From Lachnospiraceae bacterium (GTDB lineage Bacteria > Bacillota > Clostridia > Lachnospirales > Lachnospiraceae): 36,298 nt of DNA. A program made the translations under genes and the position numbers. Numbering within the stretch: position 1 is the first letter of the stretch; each line of letters starts with the position of its first letter. The notes below the pieces were generated by a model. The model had not been told where the DNA came from and searched no databases. It worked only from the letters and a program-made list of their open reading frames with translations. Positions 25,996-34,551 of the stretch are shown in pieces. The stretch is from NCBI GenBank assembly GCA_004556655.1, contig SFGF01000034.1, positions 1 through 36,298 of the forward strand. The letters run 5' to 3'.

Positions 25996-26442
25996 TTGTG
26001 TCAGATATTAAACGGGCTTGTTTTCGGTTATGCCATGGATATTATGCAGATTATCCGGAAAAATCGTCTTAGGCGCTGGATGCGTATTGGGATTTGGACT
26101 GGAATTTTTGTCCTTATGGCTATTAATAAAGTTTTAATGAATGCAAGTGAAGAAAGTGTTGCGCTGGGAAATATAGGATTTATTCTTGCAACAGTGATTA
26201 TAATAAGGGTTTTTTACAGCTGTGTCTCATCTTTCCCAGTATGGCGTATTATACGGAAATAATGCAGTACGGCGGAAAAAGACAGTATGGAGCAGGGACA
26301 TCTGCTGAACGAACTCTATGAAACAGTATCGGATGGTTATATGCTGGAAACAGAATATCGTTATGATGATACGTGGAAGCGAGTTTTTAAAAAACAGACT
26401 GGACGAATATTTGTAAGTATCCATCCAGTCTGTTTTTTATAA
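25996..26442 (+). pseudogene. Small membrane ORF interrupted by a stop, probably decayed
   Basis: A TTG-initiated frame (25996-26262, 88 aa) encodes two hydrophobic stretches around WTGIFVLMAINKVLM and IGFILATVIIIRVFYS. The same frame, after TAA 26260-26262, resumes and is open from ATG 26287 to 26442 (DGYMLETEYRYDDTWKRVF ...), running into the MATE terminator. The frame is shared, so a single nonsense change in a longer ORF is possible, but codon use looks relaxed, there is no ribosome site, and I recognise no family. A remnant is the most likely reading; chance open frames are the alternative. Confidence 0.35.
26389..26438. terminator. Terminator, mainly for the MATE gene
   Basis: A 15-bp perfect stem AAAAAACAGACTGGA (26389-26403) and TCCAGTCTGTTTTTT (26424-26438). 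A and T runs at its ends let it work on both strands. The MATE stop codon lies in its edge. Confidence 0.85.
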
Positions 26443-27816
26443 GTTTAAAGATTTCTTTTTCCAATTTCCTTTCTTGTAGCAGATAAATGTAATGATCGCT
26501 CCGCACATCCATGAAGTGAGCAGTGAAATCCAGATACTCTGGTACGCGCCGGTAGGAAGTTCGGGTGTCCTGGTAAAGTACGCGATTCCGTAGGCAAGGG
26601 GAACTCGTATGATGACCGTTGTTATTACTGAGATCCACATAGGCGTTACTGTATCACCGGCTCCGCGCATTACACCGGAGAGGGATTGGGTAACAGCCAT
26701 TGCTATGTATCCGACTGCGAGAATTCTCATCATGTTGGCACTTAAGTTTACAAGCTCCGTTGTGTTTGTAAAAATTCCCATGAGATTCTTTCCGAATAGC
26801 AGGATCAGTGCTGTGATCACTGTGGAGGTACCGACTGCGATCAAAGTTCCCTGTCGGCTGCCCTGTTCCACACGGTCATAACGGCGGGCTCCCACATTTT
26901 GTCCGGAGTAGGTGGTCATGGTAGTTCCAAAAGAAAAATTCGGCATCATGGCAAATCCATCCACACGCATGATAATCACATTGGCGGCAATGACCAGTTC
27001 GCCGAAACTGTTAGTCAGAGACTGAACAATGATCATAGCAAGGGAAAAGATTGCCTGTGTCAGTCCGGACGGAAGCCCCAGACGGATGATCGTCAGGGTA
27101 TGGCGTCCGGAGATTTTCAGATAACCGGTATTTAAATCAAAGATTTCTTTCATTTTACGGAGCTTTATGATGCAAAGGATGGAAGAAATAGCCTGTGCAA
27201 TGACCGTCGCAAGAGCAACTCCGGCTACTCCCATATGAAAACCGGCCACAAACAAAAGATCAAGTATAATATTGATGACAGTTGCAACCAGCAGGTAAAC
27301 AAGCGCGGATACAGAATCTCCCAATCCTCTCAAAATACCGCAGAGGATATTATAGTAAGCACATCCTGCAATTCCCATGATCAAAATCATAAGATAGGAA
27401 TCGCACCAGTCAATAATGCTGGAAGGTGTATTCAGAAGTTCCAGAAGGGGTCTGATACAGATGGACCCGAGGATCATAATAATTACCGATGCGATGGCGG
27501 TAAGTGAAATACAGTTACCAATCGTACGGGAAAGCTCCTGGCGTTCTCTGGCTCCGAAATACTGGGAAACCATAACCCCTGCCCCGACAGAGATTCCCAT
27601 AAATAAAACCAGCAGCAGATTCAGGATCGGGCTGGCAGAACAGACAGCAGCAAGTGCATTATCCCCCACATATTTTCCTACAACGATACTGTCAACAGTG
27701 TTGTAAAGCTGCTGTGCGATGTTTCCGATCAGCATGGGAATAGTGAAAATCACGATTTTTTCCCACGGTTTGCCTTCCGTCATATCGGAAGGCGCAAATA
27801 GTTCTTTTATTGTCAT
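26437..27816 (-). CDS. MATE-family multidrug/metabolite exporter
   Basis: 459 aa, twelve membrane segments in two similar halves, as expected for MATE (multi antimicrobial extrusion) transporters that use Na+ or H+ gradients. The first half begins GKPWEKIVIFTIPMLIGNIAQQLYNTVDSIVVG and the pseudo-repeat occurs near LTIIRLGLPSGLTQAIFSLAMIIVQ. I use the ATG at 27816, with GAGGAG upstream on the minus strand; the longer frame from 27852 is less likely. Substrate unknown. It faces away from carB across a 168-base gap. Confidence 0.92.
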   Translation of the reverse strand: MTIKELFAPSDMTEGKPWEKIVIFTIPMLIGNIAQQLYNTVDSIVVGKYVGDNALAAVCSASPILNLLLVLFMGISVGAGVMVSQYFGARERQELSRTIGNCISLTAIASVIIMILGSICIRPLLELLNTPSSIIDWCDSYLMILIMGIAGCAYYNILCGILRGLGDSVSALVYLLVATVINIILDLLFVAGFHMGVAGVALATVIAQAISSILCIIKLRKMKEIFDLNTGYLKISGRHTLTIIRLGLPSGLTQAIFSLAMIIVQSLTNSFGELVIAANVIIMRVDGFAMMPNFSFGTTMTTYSGQNVGARRYDRVEQGSRQGTLIAVGTSTVITALILLFGKNLMGIFTNTTELVNLSANMMRILAVGYIAMAVTQSLSGVMRGAGDTVTPMWISVITTVIIRVPLAYGIAYFTRTPELPTGAYQSIWISLLTSWMCGAIITFICYKKGNWKKKSLNL

Positions 27817-27910
27817 AAGAAACCACACTCCTCTCAGTGACCATTCTATCATGAATTGATATCCTTGAATATACTCAGAGGCTATTTTTTTCTAAATATA
27901 GAATTTTTAG

Positions 27911-27939
27911 TAGCATTTTGCAGAAGTCTCGGTTATAAT
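27911..27939 (+). promoter_or_regulatory. Candidate carB promoter
   Basis: Perfect -10 TATAAT (27934-27939) with a poor -35 TAGCAT 17 bases upstream. The predicted leader is only about 40 bases, so there is no room for a PyrR-type attenuator. Confidence 0.45.
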
Positions 27940-27984
27940 CTATTTTGAACTAATGTGAAGAAAATGAATTACAGGGAGAAAGCT

Positions 27985-30900
27985 ATGAGTAAGAGAAATG
28001 ATGTACACAAAGTATTAATTATCGGTTCCGGTCCGATTATTATCGGTCAGGCGTGTGAATTTGATTATTCGGGAACTCAGGCATGTAAAGCATTGCGTCA
28101 GCTGGGATATGAGATCGTACTGGTGAATTCCAATCCGGCAACGATCATGACAGACCCGGGGATTGCTGATGTAACCTATATAGAGCCCTTGAATGTGGAG
28201 CGCCTGGAGCAGATTATTGCAAAAGAGCGTCCGGATGCTATTTTACCGAATCTTGGAGGACAGTCCGGATTGAATCTGTGCTCCGAACTGGCAGAAAAGG
28301 GAATATTGGATAAGTATGGTGTAAAAGTAATCGGTGTTCAGGTAGATGCCATTGAGCGCGGTGAGGACCGTATTGAGTTTAAGAACACCATGAATCGTCT
28401 CGGAATCGAGATGGCCAGAAGTGAAGTTGCATATAGTGTAGATGAAGCCCTGGCAATCGCTGATAAACTGGGATATCCGGTTGTGCTGCGTCCTGCTTAT
28501 ACTATGGGTGGTGCCGGCGGCGGTCTCGTATATAATGTGGAAGAACTGAAAACTGTCTGTGCCAGAGGTCTTCAGGCCAGCCTGGTAGGTCAGGTTCTGG
28601 TAGAAGAGTCGATTCTGGGATGGGAAGAGCTGGAACTGGAAGTAGTACGGGATTCTAAAAACAATATGATCACCGTATGCTTTATTGAGAATATCGATCC
28701 GCTGGGTGTTCATACCGGGGATTCTTTCTGTTCCGCACCGATGCTTACCATAGATGAAGAGGTGCAGAAAGAACTGCAGCGTCAGGCTTATAAGATTGTG
28801 GAAGAAGTTCAGGTGATCGGTGGAACCAATGTTCAGTTCGCTCATGATCCGGTCAGCGGAAGAATTATTGTTATCGAGATCAATCCGAGAACTTCCCGTT
28901 CTTCTGCGCTGGCAAGTAAAGCGACAGGATTCCCGATCGCTCTGGTATCCGCTATGTTGGCTTCCGGTCTGAATCTGGACGAGATTCCATGTGGTAAGTA
29001 TGGCACACTGGACAAATATGTTCCGGATGGAGATTATGTGGTAATCAAGTTCGCACGCTGGGCATTTGAGAAGTTCAAAGGTGTGGAAGACAAGCTGGGA
29101 ACTCAGATGCGTGCGGTAGGCGAAGTTATGAGTATCGGTAAGACCTATAAAGAAGCATTCCAGAAGGCAATCCGAAGCCTTGAGATTGGTCAGTACGGAC
29201 TGGGATTTGCAAAGAATTTCCACGAAAAGACCAAAGAAGAACTTCTGAAGATGCTGGTGGTACCGACCAGCCAGAGACAGTTTATCATGTACGAAGCTCT
29301 GAGAAAAGGCGCATCTGTGGATGAACTGTTTGAACTTACCAAGATTAAACATTATTTCATTGAACAGATGAAAGAATTGGTAGAGGAAGAAGAAGAACTT
29401 CTGAAAAACAAAGGTCAGGTTCCGGCACCGGATGCACTTAGACAGGCAAAACTGGATGGATTTTCAGATAAATATCTGAGCCAGATTCTGGAAGTACCGG
29501 AAGAAGATATCCGTAACGCAAGAATCAGCCAGGGTGTGGAGGAAGCATGGGAAGGTGTACATGTAAGCGGAACAAAAGACAGTGCTTACTATTATTCCAC
29601 TTACCATGTAAAAGATGAAAGTCCGGTAAGCAATAAGAAAGAGAAAATTATGATTCTGGGCGGCGGACCAAACCGTATCGGTCAGGGTATCGAATTTGAC
29701 TACTGCTGTGTACACGCAGCCCTCGCTCTGAAAAAAGCCGGATTTGAGACCATTATTGTAAACTGTAATCCGGAGACAGTATCAACGGATTATGATACTT
29801 CCGATAAGCTGTATTTTGAGCCTCTGACACTGGAAGATGTACTGGCTATTTATAAAAAAGAGCAGCCTTTGGGTGTAATTGCTCAGTTTGGCGGACAGAC
29901 ACCATTGAATCTTTCTGCGGATTTGGAAAAATACGGTGTGAAGATTCTGGGAACGTCTCCGGCAGTCATTGATATGGCTGAGGACAGAGATCTGTTCCGT
30001 GCTATGATGGATAAGCTGGGAATTCCAATGCCGGAAGCAGGAATGGCTGTCAATGTAGAAGAAGCACTGGAAATTGCTGAGAAGATCGGTTATCCGGTGA
30101 TGGTTCGTCCTTCTTATGTACTGGGCGGACGAGGAATGGAAGTCGTATATGATCCGGCAAATCTGAAGATTTATATGGAAGCAGCAGAAGGTGTAACACC
30201 GGATCGTCCGATCCTGATCGACCGTTTCCTGCGACATGCGATGGAGTGCGAAGCAGATGCCATCAGTGATGGTGAGCATGCTTATGTGCCGGCTGTTATG
30301 GAGCATATCGAACTGGCAGGTGTGCATTCCGGAGATTCTGCATGTATCATACCTTCCAAAAATATTTCAGAGGAAAATCTGAAAACGATCAAAGAATATA
30401 CAAAGAAAATAGCAGAAGAAATGCATGTATGCGGTCTGATGAACATGCAGTATGCCATCGAGGATGGAAAGGTTTATGTTCTGGAGGCAAATCCGAGAGC
30501 ATCCAGAACCGTTCCGCTGGTTTCCAAGGTATGTAACATTGCCATGGTACCATTGGCTACGGAAATCATAACATCCGAGTTTACAGGAAAAGAATCACCG
30601 CTGAAAGATCTGAAGGAAAAGAAAATTCCTCACTATGGAGTAAAAGAAGCAGTATTTCCGTTCAATATGTTCCCGGAGGTTGACCCGCTTCTGGGACCGG
30701 AGATGCGTTCTACCGGTGAAGTTCTGGGACTGGCAGATACTGTGGGAGAAGCTTACTTTAAAGCACAGGAAGCTACCAAGAGCAAACTGCCGCTGTCCGG
30801 TACAGTGCTGATCAGTGTCAGTGACCGTGATAAAGGTGAGGTTGTGGAAGTGGCAAAACGCTTCCAGGAAGCAGGGTTTAAGATTGTTGCTACCGGACAT

Positions 30901-31203
30901 ACCAAAGCACTGATTGAATCAGCAGGAATTCCGGCGGAGAAAATCTTTAAAATGACCGAAGGACGTCCGAATGTGTATGATATTATCACAAACGGAAAAG
31001 TAGATCTGGTAGTGAATACACCGAAGGGTGATGAAGACGGTCCGGATGACAGCTATGTGAGAAAAGCCTGCATCAAGAGCCGTGTACCATATATTACTAC
31101 TATGGCAGCTGCACTGGCAAGCGCGGATGGTATCCTGACCGTACAGAAACAGGATGCGAAAGAAGTGGTTTCTCTGCAGGAACTGCACAGCCATATTCAG
31201 TAA
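27985..31203 (+). CDS. carB: Carbamoyl-phosphate synthase large subunit
   Basis: 1072 aa, full length. It makes carbamoyl phosphate from bicarbonate, ammonia and two ATP for pyrimidines and arginine. Two homologous halves start at VLIIGSGPIIIGQACEFDYSG and IMILGGGPNRIGQGIEFDYC, each with an ATP-grasp domain (VVLRPAYTMGGAGGG; VMVRPSYVLGGRGME), and the C-terminal MGS-like regulatory domain (about 930-1072) ends the protein. ATG 27985 follows AGGGAG; the GTG at 27955 lies almost at the transcription start. The partner carA, usually adjacent, is missing here. Confidence 0.97.
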   Translation: MSKRNDVHKVLIIGSGPIIIGQACEFDYSGTQACKALRQLGYEIVLVNSNPATIMTDPGIADVTYIEPLNVERLEQIIAKERPDAILPNLGGQSGLNLCSELAEKGILDKYGVKVIGVQVDAIERGEDRIEFKNTMNRLGIEMARSEVAYSVDEALAIADKLGYPVVLRPAYTMGGAGGGLVYNVEELKTVCARGLQASLVGQVLVEESILGWEELELEVVRDSKNNMITVCFIENIDPLGVHTGDSFCSAPMLTIDEEVQKELQRQAYKIVEEVQVIGGTNVQFAHDPVSGRIIVIEINPRTSRSSALASKATGFPIALVSAMLASGLNLDEIPCGKYGTLDKYVPDGDYVVIKFARWAFEKFKGVEDKLGTQMRAVGEVMSIGKTYKEAFQKAIRSLEIGQYGLGFAKNFHEKTKEELLKMLVVPTSQRQFIMYEALRKGASVDELFELTKIKHYFIEQMKELVEEEEELLKNKGQVPAPDALRQAKLDGFSDKYLSQILEVPEEDIRNARISQGVEEAWEGVHVSGTKDSAYYYSTYHVKDESPVSNKKEKIMILGGGPNRIGQGIEFDYCCVHAALALKKAGFETIIVNCNPETVSTDYDTSDKLYFEPLTLEDVLAIYKKEQPLGVIAQFGGQTPLNLSADLEKYGVKILGTSPAVIDMAEDRDLFRAMMDKLGIPMPEAGMAVNVEEALEIAEKIGYPVMVRPSYVLGGRGMEVVYDPANLKIYMEAAEGVTPDRPILIDRFLRHAMECEADAISDGEHAYVPAVMEHIELAGVHSGDSACIIPSKNISEENLKTIKEYTKKIAEEMHVCGLMNMQYAIEDGKVYVLEANPRASRTVPLVSKVCNIAMVPLATEIITSEFTGKESPLKDLKEKKIPHYGVKEAVFPFNMFPEVDPLLGPEMRSTGEVLGLADTVGEAYFKAQEATKSKLPLSGTVLISVSDRDKGEVVEVAKRFQEAGFKIVATGHTKALIESAGIPAEKIFKMTEGRPNVYDIITNGKVDLVVNTPKGDEDGPDDSYVRKACIKSRVPYITTMAAALASADGILTVQKQDAKEVVSLQELHSHIQ

Positions 31204-31251
31204 AAAAGGTGAAAGTGTTTATCATTATACAAAAGAATAGTGAGTGAGGAT

Positions 31252-31291
31252 ACCCCGGGAATCTTATGTTGAATTCCCGGGGTGTTTATAT
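31252..31291 (+). terminator. Hairpin after carB
   Basis: ACCCCGGGAAT (31252-31262), 10-base loop, ATTCCCGGGGT (31273-31283), 11 bp and very GC-rich, followed by GTTTATATA. It lies just before the sigma-like gene, so that gene depends on read-through or a promoter within 31204-31250. Confidence 0.75.
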
Positions 31292-31313
31292 AGATTATTG
31301 GAGGATATGGTTT

Positions 31314-32114
31314 ATGATGGAAATGAAAGAATTCCAGCAGAAATTGATGGAATTATTAGTTAAGGCAGAAAATCAGGATAAAAATCTGAAAAATGAGGAA
31401 ATCCTGGAGATTTTCGGGATGAATCAGCTTTCTGCCGATCAGCTTCAGAGTCTTTATGAATATCTGAGGATTCAGGGAATCCGTATCGAGGGGATGGAAC
31501 TGAAAAAGATGGATATCAGTGCTGATCTTGAACCGGAAAAGGATGAAAAAGAGGCAGAGGAAAGGGAAACCCAGCTTGTTCCGCTGGAGATGGAAGATGA
31601 GGAATGCCTGAAAGAGTACAGATCCTATCTGGAAGTGATTCTAGAGGAAAAAGAAGGAGAGAGGGCACAGCTTTTGGCTTCATATGCAGCAGGCGACGGC
31701 AGTGCCACAGAAAGATTGGCCCAGTTGTATCTTCCGTTTCTTATGGATACAGCGCGAAAAATGTATAGAAAAGGTATCTATATTGGGGATCTGATTCAGG
31801 AAGGAAATATGAGTCTGCTCACGGCACCGCTGGAGGAAATGTCGGAACGTCAGGCGGATCAGTGGATGAAGGAACAGATCAAAAAAGGAATGGAGATTTG
31901 GCTGGAGGAACAGATCGATCAGAAGCTTCGGGATGATTCTATGGTTGAAAAGGTAAGAAAACTGGAGGCAGCGATCCGGGAACTTTCCTATGATGAGAAT
32001 GAGAAGTTTACAATAGAAGAATTATCTGCTTATCTGGATATGGATGAGGAAGAGATCCGTGCTGTGCTCAGTCTGACGGGAGAGGGGAAAGAAGACGGAC
32101 AGGAGCAGCAATAA
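31314..32114 (+). CDS. RpoD-like protein lacking promoter-recognition regions
   Basis: 266 aa, very acidic. It lines up with RpoD of this window in order. Residues about 4-60 (MKEFQQKLMELL ... QLQSLYEYLRIQGI) match sigma region 1.1. Residues about 113-170 (LLASYAAGDGSATERLAQ ... IYIGDLIQEGNMSLLTAPLEEM) match regions 1.2/2.1-2.2, including the core-polymerase-binding DLIQEGN. About 231-255 (FTIEELSAYLDMDEEEIRAVLSL) matches region 3. The aromatic -10-melting stretch is replaced by QADQWMKEQIKKGM and region 4 is absent; the protein ends naturally. It should be able to touch core polymerase but not read a promoter. GGAGG is 9 bases before ATG 31314. A regulator, anti-sigma-like competitor or decaying paralogue are all possible. 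Confidence 0.7.
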   Translation: MMEMKEFQQKLMELLVKAENQDKNLKNEEILEIFGMNQLSADQLQSLYEYLRIQGIRIEGMELKKMDISADLEPEKDEKEAEERETQLVPLEMEDEECLKEYRSYLEVILEEKEGERAQLLASYAAGDGSATERLAQLYLPFLMDTARKMYRKGIYIGDLIQEGNMSLLTAPLEEMSERQADQWMKEQIKKGMEIWLEEQIDQKLRDDSMVEKVRKLEAAIRELSYDENEKFTIEELSAYLDMDEEEIRAVLSLTGEGKEDGQEQQ

Positions 32115-32191
32115 ACTGGTGACAGATGCAGATGAAGGAATCAAGTAGAATCTGCAGGTTATGAAATGTAAAATCAAAGGGGACAGAGTGT

Positions 32192-34312
32192 ATGAATAAT
32201 GAGAAAGAGAAAAGGGGAAGAAAGAAGAGAAAACATCTGGCGGTAAAGATAGCGGCAGTGCTCATGGCGGTAACCATGGTTGTACTGGCAGCAGTAGTTG
32301 TTTTGCTTTTAAGAAAACCATCGAAAACTTCTCCGGAGGAATTGCTGGCAACTTATGTGGAAAAATTGAAAGATGCGGACTATGAGGGAATGTATGAGAT
32401 GATTTCCATTGAAAGTCAGCAGTATATTTCAAAAGAAGAATTTGTAGAAAGAAATCAGAACATATATGAGGGAATCGAGGCTTCTGATTTTGAACTGGTA
32501 CAGAAAGAAGCAGAAGAAGAAAAAAATGATGTGATAACGATTCCGTACACGCTTTCTATGGAGACGCTGGCAGGTCCCGTGAAAGTATCCTGGAAAGCTT
32601 CTTTTACAGAGGAAGAGGAACGATATGCCCTGGTATGGACTCATGCGATGATATTCCCGGATCTGGGTGCGGAAGATAAAGTGAGTATCAGAAAAGAAGA
32701 AGCGGAGCGTGGAAGCATCTATGACAGAAACGGGCAGCTGCTGGCAGGACTTCAGTTGGCTTCCTCCGTGGGACTGGTTCCCGGAAAGATGCAGGAAGAT
32801 GCTTCTGCTGATCTGGAAAAGATGGCTGAACTTTTGAATACAACAGTCGAGTCTATACAGAAAAAGCTGGATGCGTCCTGGGTGAAGGAGGATTCCTTTG
32901 TCCCAATCAAAACAATCGAAAAAGTAGATCAGATGGCACTCAATCAGGGGACTGCTTCGGAAGACATGGTAAAGCTACAGGAGCTTCATGATCAGCTTCT
33001 GGAAATTGACGGTATTATGATCACGGATACACAGGTGCGGGGATATCCCTTGAAGCAGGCAGCTTCCCATCTGATTGGTTACGTGCAGCCAATCACGGCA
33101 GAAGAACTGGAAGAACATGCAGGGGAAGGCTATACTTCCACCAGTGTGATCGGAAAAAGCGGACTGGAAAAACTGTATGAAGAAGAACTGAGAGCAAGTA
33201 CCGGCTGGCGGATTTCCATTCTTGATGACATCGGGCAGGAAAAAGAAGTCATAGCAGCGAAACCTTGTGAGAATGGTAAAGATATTATATTGACGATTGA
33301 TGCCAATCTCCAGAGGCTGCTCTATGAACAGTTTGGACAGGATAAAAGTACGGCAGCTGCAATCAATCCGAAAACAGGTGAGGTCCTTGCGTTGTTATCC
33401 ACGCCGGGATATGATAATAATCTTTTTGTACGGGGAATGTCACAGGCAGAATGGGATTCTCTTAGTAATGATGAAAACACACCTATGCAGAACCGGTTTA
33501 AGGCTGTCTGGTGTCCCGGTTCTTCCATGAAACCGTTGATTGCGGCCATCGGTCTCACCACAGGAACGCTGGACGCAGAAGAAGATCTGGGACAGGACGG
33601 ACTCAGATGGCAGAAGGATGAAAGCTGGGGAGATTATTATGTGACAACACTCCACGAGGCACCGGATGCCAGGATGGAAAATGCATTGATTTATTCAGAT
33701 AATATTTATTTTGCCAAAGCCGCTTTAAAAATTGGTGCAGATACTATTTCCACACAGCTTGATAAGTTGGGCTTTGGTGAAGAGCTTTCTTTTGATTTTG
33801 GTCTGACACTGTCCCAGTACAGTAATGGAGAAGGCTTTGAGTCGGAGATCCAGTTGGCGGATTCTGGTTATGGACAGGGACAGGTGCTGGTAAATCCCCT
33901 TCATATGGCCTCTATCTATTCCGCATTTTATAATAAAGGAAATATGGCAGCACCGTATTTGAAACAGAAAGACAGCGAACAGATTTCTTATTGGAAAGAA
34001 AGTGTATTTTCACCGGATGCCTGTGAGATGGTGGAACAGATGATGACACAGATCATAGAAAATCCAAATGGTACCGGGCATAATGCAAAGATGGATGGAA
34101 TTATACTGGCCGGCAAGACAGGCACCGCAGAGCTTAAGGTTTCCAAAGAAGACACGGAAGGAACCGAACTTGGCTGGTTTAATGTGTACACGGTTACAGA
34201 AGAAAATCCGATCTTGTTGGTCACCATGGTGGAGGATGTAAAAGACAGAGGTGGAAGCGGATATGTGGTTGATAAAGTGCAGCAGGTATTGAGTGAGTAT
34301 TTGAGACAATAA
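32192..34312 (+). CDS. Class B penicillin-binding protein with MecA-type N-terminal domain
   Basis: 706 aa peptidoglycan D,D-transpeptidase. A Lys/Arg-rich start and one membrane segment (about 18-40) are followed by an NTF2-like MecA_N domain (about 47-155, ELLATYVEKLKDADYEGMYEM), a PBP-dimer region starting RGSIYDRNG, and the transpeptidase domain. Its active site is complete: Ser444-Ser-Met-Lys447 (SxxK), Ser502-Asp-Asn504 (SxN) and Lys642-Thr-Gly644. This is the PBP3/PBP2a architecture of Gram-positives; such proteins can have low beta-lactam affinity, which cannot be judged here. Located 77 bases after the sigma-like gene. Confidence 0.92.
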   Translation: MNNEKEKRGRKKRKHLAVKIAAVLMAVTMVVLAAVVVLLLRKPSKTSPEELLATYVEKLKDADYEGMYEMISIESQQYISKEEFVERNQNIYEGIEASDFELVQKEAEEEKNDVITIPYTLSMETLAGPVKVSWKASFTEEEERYALVWTHAMIFPDLGAEDKVSIRKEEAERGSIYDRNGQLLAGLQLASSVGLVPGKMQEDASADLEKMAELLNTTVESIQKKLDASWVKEDSFVPIKTIEKVDQMALNQGTASEDMVKLQELHDQLLEIDGIMITDTQVRGYPLKQAASHLIGYVQPITAEELEEHAGEGYTSTSVIGKSGLEKLYEEELRASTGWRISILDDIGQEKEVIAAKPCENGKDIILTIDANLQRLLYEQFGQDKSTAAAINPKTGEVLALLSTPGYDNNLFVRGMSQAEWDSLSNDENTPMQNRFKAVWCPGSSMKPLIAAIGLTTGTLDAEEDLGQDGLRWQKDESWGDYYVTTLHEAPDARMENALIYSDNIYFAKAALKIGADTISTQLDKLGFGEELSFDFGLTLSQYSNGEGFESEIQLADSGYGQGQVLVNPLHMASIYSAFYNKGNMAAPYLKQKDSEQISYWKESVFSPDACEMVEQMMTQIIENPNGTGHNAKMDGIILAGKTGTAELKVSKEDTEGTELGWFNVYTVTEENPILLVTMVEDVKDRGGSGYVVDKVQQVLSEYLRQ

Positions 34313-34355
34313 CGTTTGTGGATAGACTAATTTAACAGGTGAAGAAGTAGCTGTC

Positions 34356-34391
34356 AGAGGACTGGCTTATATGGCTGGTCCTCTTAATTTT
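34356..34391 (+). terminator. Terminator after the penicillin-binding protein
   Basis: AGAGGAC (34356-34362) pairs with GTCCTCT (34378-34384), with partial inner pairing (GGC/GCT), then TAATTTTT. Confidence 0.75.
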
Positions 34392-34442
34392 TCAAAAATA
34401 TTGATATTCAAAAAATAATTATTGTATAACGATAAATATATA

Positions 34443-34471
34443 TTGACATTTCGGAAAAATGGTAATATTCT
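34443..34471 (+). promoter_or_regulatory. Promoter of the DUF4173 gene
   Basis: A perfect TTGACA (34443-34448), 17 bases, TATTCT (34466-34471; 4 of 6). Confidence 0.55.
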
Positions 34472-34487
34472 ATTTACAAGTTAAGTA

Positions 34488-34518
34488 TAACTGTCAGACT
34501 TGAAGGTCTGAACAGTTA
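34488..34518 (+). other. 5'-leader hairpin
   Basis: TAACTGT (34488-34494) pairs with ACAGTTA (34512-34518) and CAGAC (34495-34499) with GTCTG (34506-34510), with a single bulged A. It lies between the promoter and the GGGGAGGA ribosome site of the next gene. Confidence 0.55.
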
Positions 34519-34551
34519 CACTGAATAAATAACAGATGGGGAGGATGAAAT

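Noticed and set aside
27946..27984. PyrR attenuator in the carB leader
   Set aside because: The leader is too short for the antiterminator/terminator set and has no PyrR-binding loop.
28243..29352. Long minus-strand ORF (369 codons) inside carB
   Set aside because: Antisense shadow of a highly conserved gene; low-complexity composition and no start context. The same applies to long minus-strand frames in purM (9036-9653), purD (10967-11743), rpoD (16585-17319), the GH36 gene (22251-23105) and the GH4 gene (24584-25363).
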